A stretch of DNA of 27,581 nt from positions 1-27,581 of IMG/VR virus record IMGVR_UViG_3300037189_002759. One strand, 5' to 3'. Of the stretch, positions 1 through 9,200 are shown piece after piece. Made by a program: the position numbers and the translations under genes. The notes under the pieces were generated by a model that saw only the letters and a program-made list of their open reading frames with translations, had not been told where the DNA came from and made no database searches. This DNA is from a virus. Within the stretch, counting starts at the first letter, position 1, and each line of letters begins with the position of its first letter.

Positions 1-710
1 GCTGTTGCACCAATACCTATGGAGAAACCTTTAATTGTTCCACCTGATATACCATTATACACTGTTGAGCTTAATGATATCCATTTACCTTCACCATAGC
101 TAAATGTAGAGCTAAATGGGTTTGTGGTCGCGGTTGGTCTAGTGCTAGTCTGGTATGCATGAGTATCAAAATCTGCTGTGCCACCGGCATTATAATAAAA
201 ATGTCTGTTCTTAACATAGATTGACGCTGAAGTAATAGTTTTTCCAGCAACCTTGGCTAAGTCTGTAGAAGAGAACCAAAACGATGCTGTTTTTTGAGAA
301 CCTGCAGCAGGTCCTTGATACATCATTCCAGCATCAGTATATGTTCCGCTACCTGTGATAAGGTTGCTTCCAGCCCAGGAGGCTGAACCGGAGGCAGTAA
401 ACGTAACTGTCGTTTCAGTTACAACTGGCGTTGTTACTGGAGCCGTTGTAGCAGCAATAGTGATTCCTTTTAAAGTATTTTGCAGTGAAGCAAAATCTGT
501 TGCACTAGTAATAGTATCAGTCAAATATTTTATCTGATATTGCAAGGTTGCAATTTTTTGTTGATGACGAACATCATTTGCATCCATATTTGAAAGCTTT
601 GAAATAATTCTTGACATAGCTGCATCGCCAAGTTCATCAAGTTGCTTATCTACCCAGCGAGCCCATTTCTGCATAGATTCCGGGGCGTTAGAGATTGGTT
701 TAGTTGACAT
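1..710 (-). CDS. Minor tail protein, partial (runs off left edge)
   Basis: An open frame starts at the ATG at 708-710 and stays open for 236 codons to the window edge, so the C-terminus is missing. It overlaps the end of the upstream hub gene by 11 bp (TTATGTC junction). The N-terminus (MSTKPISNAPESMQKWARWV...) is followed by a predicted helical segment to about residue 75. A Thr/Pro-rich linker (around TTAPVTTPVVT) and a beta-rich region follow, with the pattern 'YQGPAAGSQKTASFWF', 'KTITSASIYVKN', 'DTHAYQTSTRPT' and 'GEGKWISLS'. That layout resembles the beta-sandwich domain of many actinophage minor tail proteins found after the tape measure gene. A tail-tip or receptor-contacting role is inferred from position and fold pattern; no enzymatic motif is visible in the part present. 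Confidence 0.75.
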   Translation of the reverse strand, partial: MSTKPISNAPESMQKWARWVDKQLDELGDAAMSRIISKLSNMDANDVRHQQKIATLQYQIKYLTDTITSATDFASLQNTLKGITIAATTAPVTTPVVTETTVTFTASGSASWAGSNLITGSGTYTDAGMMYQGPAAGSQKTASFWFSSTDLAKVAGKTITSASIYVKNRHFYYNAGGTADFDTHAYQTSTRPTATTNPFSSTFSYGEGKWISLSSTVYNGISGGTIKGFSIGIGAT

Positions 711-2364
711 AAGAGTTCAGTGTATCTCCTAACGGCATTACTGCCATATCTGAAAAAGTCATAGCATTGTAGTATGAACCAATATCGGTAAAACTTTTTG
801 CAGGATAATATGAATTAAAACTAGTAAAAGTATTAGCTCCATATAAAGCTACAGCACCAGAAGTAAGAGTTGCAAAAGTTGTAAGTAAAGTTGTTGTAGT
901 AAATGTTTGAAAATTTGTTGAATAAGTTGAAACAAGGTCATCAAATATAGTATCAACTTTACCAGTTATACTAATTCCAGATTCAGAAATATTTGCGCTA
1001 GCAACACGATAGTAACCATTATTATAGAAAAATCTAGACCCAGCAATATTATTTATTTCATCTTCAAGTTTTGATGTGCCAATTGTTAAACTAACATCAA
1101 CCGACGGCCCCGTAGCAAAAGCTGCTGACTGCGATAAATGATATGAAGAATCTGATATAAATGGATTATCTACAGTGGCTTTAGAATCTCTTGAAATAAA
1201 GTTTTTATCCGCACCAGTAGAAACGGAACGCAAAATTTTATTTACAACAACTCCTTCTCCGCAAATATAGAGGGCTGGTACATCGTCACTTGAGGATTCG
1301 GCAAGTTTAAAAGGTTCAACATATGCTGAATTAGCTTGATTTGGTGCTTGAATGTTTATTTCTAGTTGCATTGGATTATCTTCAGAAACCGATACAGAAA
1401 CTTTACCACCATTACTATTCCACCAATCAGGTGGTACTGGAATATTTAAGTTGTCTAAAACAACGTAGATAGATTTTCCTTGACCACCTTTAAACCCCTG
1501 AGGAATGCTTTGTACGCAAACAGGTTGAAAAATTTTAGAGCTAGTAGTTGAATTTTGAATATCAACTACTTCTTTACGCGTCTCCCCCATATTGACTGAA
1601 TAAACTGTTTCAGCTTTATAAATTAAAGAATCTTGTTCCCAAGTTGTGTCATAATCATAAACTTCAATAGTTCGCGAAGTTCCAAGCAAAGTGACGTTTG
1701 TTGAGGTTCCGCTTCGTTCCGTAACCGGAATAGTATTTTTTCTAATTTTTTGTAGGCGGACATAGCCGTTAGCATCGGCATAAATATCTGCCTTATTTGC
1801 TATGCAAAACATTTTAATATAGTCCCAAACATTGCCTTTCCATGCGGGATAGGCAACTGGTACATCAAAAGCAGTGTCAATAGTTACTTTAGTTATTCCA
1901 ACAAGACTGCAGTAATACTTAAAAGCAGTAGATTGCGTTGCTGTAGCTCCAAAGTGTGGTTGAGCAGTTTTTTCAGAATTAAACTTAAATAGAATACTGT
2001 CAATGCTTAGCTGAAGGTTATCTCCATCGCTAACAGACATTGAACTTACCGTGCCGTTAAAAGTTCCACGCCCATAAGTTTGTTTTTGATAATCATATTT
2101 TGATTCTCCAGAAAACATTCCATAATCCATCAAAGAAACTTCGCGCCCCAAAAGGGCCGTACTTCTATTTGCCCCTGAAAGATTGACTCTATTTCCATTA
2201 GCATCAATTTTTGTTAAAGCTGCTGGTGCAGTAACATCCATGGACCAAGTTGAGCCAGAAGCATCGGTAGCATCAGTTGGAATTGCTTCAATATTTACAG
2301 AATATGTTTGTACATCACCAATTCGGGCTAAGGTTGAGTCAATTGTGGAAAGTTCTATAGCCAT
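700..2364 (-). CDS. Tail hub / minor tail protein (Tal-like)
   Basis: A 554-residue protein, third after the tape measure in transcription order counting from it (tape measure, Dit-like, this gene). It starts at ATG 2364, overlapping the previous gene by 10 bp, and ends with TAA at 700-702. The N-terminal third has short beta segments, and the middle contains 'WDYIKMFCIANKADIYADANGYVRLQKIRK'-type sequence (about residues 180-210). That pattern is common in phage tail hub proteins, in which a small domain is followed by a Dxx-DANG turn. The C-terminus is rich in Thr/Ser/Phe and ends in aromatic repeats (TLLTTFATLTSG, FNSYYPA). By position it should cap the tail tube and hold the fibres, forming the baseplate hub. 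No peptidase or glycosidase motif is seen. The family call rests on synteny and general pattern, not a diagnostic motif. Confidence 0.7.
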   Translation of the reverse strand: MAIELSTIDSTLARIGDVQTYSVNIEAIPTDATDASGSTWSMDVTAPAALTKIDANGNRVNLSGANRSTALLGREVSLMDYGMFSGESKYDYQKQTYGRGTFNGTVSSMSVSDGDNLQLSIDSILFKFNSEKTAQPHFGATATQSTAFKYYCSLVGITKVTIDTAFDVPVAYPAWKGNVWDYIKMFCIANKADIYADANGYVRLQKIRKNTIPVTERSGTSTNVTLLGTSRTIEVYDYDTTWEQDSLIYKAETVYSVNMGETRKEVVDIQNSTTSSKIFQPVCVQSIPQGFKGGQGKSIYVVLDNLNIPVPPDWWNSNGGKVSVSVSEDNPMQLEINIQAPNQANSAYVEPFKLAESSSDDVPALYICGEGVVVNKILRSVSTGADKNFISRDSKATVDNPFISDSSYHLSQSAAFATGPSVDVSLTIGTSKLEDEINNIAGSRFFYNNGYYRVASANISESGISITGKVDTIFDDLVSTYSTNFQTFTTTTLLTTFATLTSGAVALYGANTFTSFNSYYPAKSFTDIGSYYNAMTFSDMAVMPLGDTLNSYVN

Positions 2365-3281
2365 GCTTCAACTTCTTTTAATTTAGTTGTCATGTTAATT
2401 AATTTATTGTTTCCAACAATATTTTTATATTGAATTGTTGGTGCATCCATGACGCAACCAGTAGAGCCCTGTCCTGGACTCCAGCTTGTTCCATAATAAA
2501 CTGATTGAGTATACGCATCATGGTTATGTCCAGCAACGCTTGTGCTTACAAAATAAGTGGCTACACCGCCACGAATAGTGATAGTCGACGGTGTGGCATC
2601 TGACTTAGAAATATATATTCTTACAGCTTTTACACGCGGCGAAGCGCCTGTAACGTTGCTAAATTGACCAGAACTATCAAAAACACTTGTTCCGCTAATG
2701 GTCAACTGGTTTAAAGTTACAGTTGTACCTTCTGTTCCATCATAAAGAATAGGCACAGCCTTAAGGCTTGCAGTTCCAGTAGCAGAATAACAAAAACCAA
2801 CCTGCAAGAAATGTTCTTCTGGAACAAGCAAAGTTAAAGACCTAGATGTTTCTGCAGTATTAGTTACAGTATATAGTGCGCTTTGATATGGATAGCTTCT
2901 ATTTGTTGTTGAGTGAGTTACTGGCGTTGGTTTGTTATCGCTAGAAATGTGGCTTGGCCAGTCACGCACAGAAAGCATTGGTGCAGCCCAATGCGGTGGA
3001 AGAATATTCTTAGCAAATGGGTCTTCCCAATAGAGCAGACCGCCACCATAAAGTCCATCTTTAAAGTTCTTGATAACCTGCAAATCATCTAATGTGCCGT
3101 TCCAGCTTAAATCATAAGATTTAGCTGAGCCAAAAGAGGATTTAACAAAGCTTCCACCATTATTAAAAGTTTGTTCAGAACTAAATCCAGTAGCCCCAGC
3201 ATTCATATCAGCTAGTGGAGCTTTAATCCAAGTACCATAACGCTGGTTACCAAACCAAACTTTACCATCATATACAGCCAT
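2355..3281 (-). CDS. Distal tail (Dit-like) minor tail protein
   Basis: A 308-residue protein directly downstream of the tape measure, joined by a TAATG overlap (ATG at 3279-3281 inside the tape measure stop). A GAGAGGG Shine-Dalgarno-like stretch lies about 9 nt upstream. The N-terminus (MAVYDGKVWFGNQRYGTWI) and the segment 'SYDLSWNGTLDDLQVIKNFKDG...GLLYWEDPFAKNILPPHWAAP' match the usual form of the first minor tail protein after the tape measure in actinophages, which forms the distal tail ring. The remainder is beta-rich, with a predicted jelly-roll-like segment around residues 120-250 (TSRSLTLLVPEEHFLQVGFCYSA) that could be a carbohydrate-binding or accessory module. Function is assigned mainly by gene order. 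Confidence 0.75.
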   Translation of the reverse strand: MAVYDGKVWFGNQRYGTWIKAPLADMNAGATGFSSEQTFNNGGSFVKSSFGSAKSYDLSWNGTLDDLQVIKNFKDGLYGGGLLYWEDPFAKNILPPHWAAPMLSVRDWPSHISSDNKPTPVTHSTTNRSYPYQSALYTVTNTAETSRSLTLLVPEEHFLQVGFCYSATGTASLKAVPILYDGTEGTTVTLNQLTISGTSVFDSSGQFSNVTGASPRVKAVRIYISKSDATPSTITIRGGVATYFVSTSVAGHNHDAYTQSVYYGTSWSPGQGSTGCVMDAPTIQYKNIVGNNKLINMTTKLKEVEAWL

Positions 3282-6200
3282 TAGTTAGACCCTCTCATTG
3301 CAAGTAACCTATTTCCTCTATTTGCACTAGTAGCAATTTGCCTATCATCTGAATACAGATTTATTGGACGGTTAGACATTGCCATTAGCTGATTTACTGC
3401 TTCAGGGGATAATTCTACCACAATATTTCCACTTCCAGATGAAGCAGATTGTTGAGAACCGTAAGACTGTCTATATGATTGCATCCTATTTAACGCATTT
3501 AAAAAGTCTATGCCATATGTCTTTACTGCTCTAGCATTAACAACATACTCACCATTTGAAAGCATTTTAGGAACGCTGTCGCTTGTACTGCTTCCCGGAC
3601 CAGTTACTAAACCACCGCTAGACATGTTATTGCGGTCTAAAAGTCCACCACCGCCAAACGAACCTCCAAGCATTCCACCCACAAAGCTTGGCATTCTAGT
3701 TGGCCTCATGCTAATTTCACCAGTACTACGCATTTGTTGTCTCCAAGAATGTAAACTTGAATCTATTCTTGCATTAGAGTATTTGTCTAAAGACTTTATT
3801 CTTCCTAGTTCGCCGTGAGTTTCACCCCTATTTTGGTCTTTATTGTTTCGAGCTTTCCATTTACTATCCATCTGTTTTCCAAACCACTCACCAAGAATTT
3901 GAGTCCAGTCTTTACCAACAGGGTTAGGTTTTTTATTGGCAGGAAGATTGCCCTTATTAATAGCATTCAAAACATAAGGCCCAAGCGCCTTAGCAGCATC
4001 TGCTTTAATAACATATTCGCCGCTAGATAGCATAGCTGGAACAGAATCACTTGTGCCGCTTCCAGGACCGAAAACTTTTCCACCAGACTCATAACGCTTT
4101 CCAACAAAGCCACCCATAGCTTTTTTCTCATATTCGTAAACAGCATCGCCGCGTTCGTTATATCCGGCAAGCTTCCAACCCTCACGCATGTTGCCCCAAC
4201 CATCTTTTGGTGAGTCTTTAGCGTTTTTATACAAAGCTTCATTAACATTCTTAACATACATTGGGTCAGTTGACTTACCTCCATGTTGAAGGTAATCAGC
4301 AAATTGTTTATTGTTAGACTTTGAAATATCTATAACACCAGCATTAACACTATGTGTGTATGGGTTATACTCTCCAGGATAAAGTTTTTCATGCTCTTTA
4401 CCTAGTTCAGCAAGACTCTTAGCATCCTTCCATGCGGATGCTGCTTTCTTCTGCGCTGCGCTAAGATTAATTGGATTAACAACTTGTGTATACGGATTGT
4501 ATTTTCCAGGATTTAGAGCAGCATGAACTGAAGCAAGGTCAGCTAAAGGCCTGCCAAATTTTTTAACAATTGGCGGCTCTTTATAAAAGTTAACCGAGCC
4601 GTCATATGGGTTGTAATGCCCAGGGTACATCTTTCTGTGCTTTGCTGCCAGCCCAGCACGGTCAGACTCTTTGTATCCCGTAGGAAGCGCGTGCTTTTTA
4701 TTCCATGTAGCTAGACGTTTTTCATAGTCAGCTTGCTGATATTCAGCATCATAACCAGTCCATTTTGACTTGCCCTTATTGCTACCCCATATGTTATCTT
4801 TACTTCCGCCATTGCCAGCGTACCAGTTTCTTTCAACGTTACCCATATAGCTGCTTTCCCCATTCCAGCTAGATGGTGTAAACGCTGAGGCAGCAAAGTT
4901 TATTGGCTGCACTGCAAGGTTTATTGCATTTAATCCAACATTTCCAACGTCATACCAGAACCCACCTGCCTGCTGTGCCTGTGTAGGACCACGCACGGCA
5001 GTAGGCTTTAGGTCTTCAATTGGGGTAGTTGATGGGTTATATCCAACAACCTTACCACTTTGACCCTTTTTCTTCTTTTTATCAGTTTTACTTGTATCTT
5101 TAGTAGATGTTTGGTTTGCTGGATTCTCACTAGACTTAGCCCACCATTCCATAAAAGCTCTAGTACCAGGGTCTGCAACAACTTTAAGAGTAAGAGTATT
5201 AGGAAGTTTATTTACAATAGTTTTAAAATCCTCAAAAGACTTGACGTATGGAGCAAGTTCATTTTCAGCAAAACCAAGTCCCATAGCTTTAGTTTTAAAC
5301 TCTGATTTCAAAGAATCTGCTTTTGCTTTAATTCTATCTCTATCAGCTTTTTGATTTTTTCCAGTGTATTTGCTATATTCATTTGCCAATGCTGCAAGTT
5401 CTGAATTATAATCACCAACAAGTCCAAGAATTGTATCACGGTTTGCAATAGCGCCTCGACTATTTCCGGTTAATCCAGTACTAGCATCTTCTGCGGCCTT
5501 ATTGTATTCAGCTTGTTTATTTGTGATTTCACTTCTTTTAGTATCAAGTTCTGCACGGATTTTATCAGCACGAAGAGTATCGCCATATTTTAAAGCAATA
5601 TTAAGTTGATATTCAAGAATATTTTTATCTGCAGTCATTGCGGATATTTCCTGATTAATGGCTTGCATCTGTTTTTTAGCCTCAGAAAGTCTATCCGAAA
5701 CACCAGCCCATGATGTTTCTAACTTATCAACTGCTTCAACAGAACCATATCTGATAGTAAATGCGGCACCTATAATCGTTGAAAGGTCACCAACATAATC
5801 AGTTAATGTGTAAACCCTCTTAATTGTTTCATTTAGGTTATTGTCAAATTCATCAAGACCATCACCAGCGGCACCAGTAGCGCCCTTAAGGGCTTTCCAA
5901 ATTTTAGTATTTCTTAATCCAGCTTCTGTAGTGCCATCAAGGGCTGCTGCAATATCATTAAGGTCTCCATAAAGTTGGTCACGATATTGTTTTGGAATTA
6001 GTCCATCAGCAAACCATGCACTCAAGTAATCTTGTGCACCCTTGCCAGGGTCAGCTAATGCCATGCCAATCATATCGCTAATTTTAACATTAGCCTGTTG
6101 AGCAAGTGCATCTAAATCTAGTCCTTGGTCAAACCAAGACTCAAATTTCTTTTGCACAACATCATCTTTCATGACTGCCTGAGCAAGCCACTCTTTAGAA

Positions 6201-9200
6201 TTTTCACCTAGAGCAAGTGTTTGATTTTTAACTGACTCGGTTACATGAGTAACTTTATCATCGAGTTCAACTACGGAGCCTGTAGCATTTTGCATGCTTT
6301 CAGCCCATGTTGTAATTTGTTTTTGCTGAGTTGTAACCTTGCTTTTATAGGTTCCAATAGCATCAGCACCATCCTTCCAAGCAGAAGTATCTTTATAAAT
6401 TGCTTCACGGAAAGAGGCAATACCACCGCCGGCCTCCTCAAGGTTAACCTTAAGTCCCTCGATATAAGAAGATATTGCGCTAACAGCCATAAGCACAACA
6501 GATATTGCACCAGCTGCCATTGTAAGTTTAGTAAGCGCTCCACCAAACTTATTTGTTATAGATTCACCAGCAGTCATAAGCGCAACTGTTTCAGCCTGAG
6601 CAACATTTGTTCCAGCAAGGGCAGCTTGCTTAGATTCAAGTGCAATAATTTCACCTTGAATAGCAGCTGCATCTGCCCGGCTAGCCGCAATTGATGCTTC
6701 CGTGGCGACGGTATTACCAGTTGTTGCACCTAGGGAAGCTTCTTTAACTAAAATTTCATTTTCAAGCAATGCTAAAGCAGCTTGCTTAATTGATATCTGC
6801 TCACCAATAACTGCTATCTCTTCTTGCGTTGCTAAAGCTGATGCAGTCTTTGCTTCAGCCTCTGTCATAGCGGCAGCACCATTTGCTTCGGTAGCAGTTG
6901 TGTTTGCTACTTTTGCATCAGTGTTTTCCAATGTGGCAATAGTATCTTGATTTGAAGTTAAGGTAGCTTGAGCCATTCCACTCTTTTGGTCAATCATTCC
7001 CTTAGTTGAGTCAAATCCAGCTCTTCTTGCATCAGCACCAGCCCTAAGAGTTAAGTCCTCACTGCTACCGCGTGGAGCAATTTTAATTTCCCCAGCAGCT
7101 TCCATTTCTTTAATACGTTTTTTGCTAGCAACTTCAATACGGCCATTAGAGCGAATGATAAGCTGCTCTTGACCCATAAGCATTTTTCTGAAACCATTTA
7201 ATCCAGTATCTTGACCCGAAATTTTACTTAAAGAAACTTGAGCTGTTCTAAATGCTAGAGTAGCTGCGGTTGCTTTCATGCTAATCATCTTGTAGGTAAC
7301 CATGACCGCTATTAGTCCTGCAATTCCAGCAATAATTTGCATTGCAACTTTAGCCATTGGATTTTTTGACCATTCATTCATTGATGTTATTAGCCAATTT
7401 ATAGCGTCAACAGCAAGTCCAACAGCTGGAGAAAGTGCCTGCCCAAATGCATCTTGAAGCATTTTAAGCTGATTATTCATTAATTCCATTTTAGTTGCAA
7501 GATTGTCTTGAGTCTTTGCGTATGAATCTGACAAGAATGAACCATTAGCGTAAGACTCTTGAGCATCAGCCATTGATTGATTATAAACATCCATATTGTT
7601 AGCAAGCTTCTGCAATGTTGAGACTTCACGTGTTTCCTTGATGTTTAGACCATCAAGTGCACCAGTCATGTTCTTGCTATTCTTAAGACCATCAAGCATT
7701 GCTTTAAAGAAACCTTGAGGGTCGCTCTTCCAAAGTTCTTTAGCCTGAGAAGCGCTCATACCTAGGTGCTTGGCATATGCATCAAGAGGCTTACCTCCAC
7801 CTTCAACGGCACGATTAATATCACCAAACAAACGCGTAATAACACCACGTGCTTGTTCAGGTGCAATACCCAGAGATGACATGGCTGTAGCCAAGCCAAC
7901 AACTTCATCTGCTGCAAAACCAGAATTATTTGCTGCTGCAGCAATATTTTCTGTCAATGTGAGAATTTCTTCATCAGTAGCAACAGCATTAACTCCGGCA
8001 AAGGCTACGGCAGAACCAAGCTTATCAAAGTCCTCTGAGGGAACTTTAGCTAGCTGAGCAATTCGACCAAACTTTTGCGCGACAGTATCTGAAGCAAGTC
8101 CAGTAATTGCCGAGAACTTTGTCACCTGTTCTGTAAAGTTTGTGATACCATCAGCCTTAATACCCATCTGTGCACCAAGGGTAGTAATCTTAGATAGTTC
8201 ATCAAAAGCTACAGGCAGCTCACCAGTTAGCTTAACAATTTCATTACGCATTCCAGCAAATTCATCTGGAAGGGGCTGCATTGCTCTTTCAACAGAAGTA
8301 AAAGATGTTTCATATGATGCAAATGTTTGAACAGCTTTTTGGAATTCTCTTCCAACACTCATGAGAACACGCTGGAACTGCTGATAGGTATTCGCAACGT
8401 CATACAAGGCATAGCGTCCGCTAATCCAGGAATCCATCATCTTACGGTTGTATTTCTCAACCTGAGCCATGACGGTCATCTCGCCCTTCATCTGACCCTT
8501 AATCATCTCAGATGCAGCTTTTCTTTTTTTAGCTTCGGCCTCTATGCCTTGGTCCATCCAGCTTTGATGAGTAACATTGTCATACGCTCCAGGAGCTGCA
8601 GTTCCTTCAAGGTTAGGAAGTTTAGTATCGTCTTTCTGTTTTCTCTTGCGGATTCCATCAGGAAGTTCAAAAGCGTCACGGCCATTCTTATATTTACCAA
8701 CCGGGCCTGAAGCAACAGAAGCATCAAGTTCGGCAATAAGCTGGCTTACGGCTTGAATAGTTTCAGTGTAGCCCTTTTCTTCTGCAACCTTAAGCTCAGC
8801 TAGAAGCTGTTTCTTAATGTTTGTGATTTGAGATTTACCGGCAACACGGTCTTTTGCACCACGCACGCCTTCAGCAGCAAATACATCAACCTCAGCAGAA
8901 GTTAGCTGTCCATTGCCATCACGCATGCGACGCTTGCCAACAGGGCCAGACTTAATACTCTTTTGAACGTAAGCTAGTTCTTGTTCAAGTCTGCTAATAA
9001 GAGTTGGGCCAAGACCGCTAGCAACTGCAGAAGTTAAAGATTTTTGAATTCTCTGTTCTGCGGCTTGTAGCTCTGCTAGTGGTGCGGCAATAACACTTCC
9101 AGGAATTCTAGGAGTCTTCGGCTGTGCCTGAGTCTGCGTTCCAAGCTGAGTATCAATCTCAGCTTGAGTTTCCTTGATTTGTTTTTCAAGTTGTTTCTGC

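Noticed and set aside
6245-6694. Plus-strand open frame of 149 codons
   Set aside because: Antisense to the tape measure gene, Cys/Ser-rich with no family resemblance and no ribosome site.
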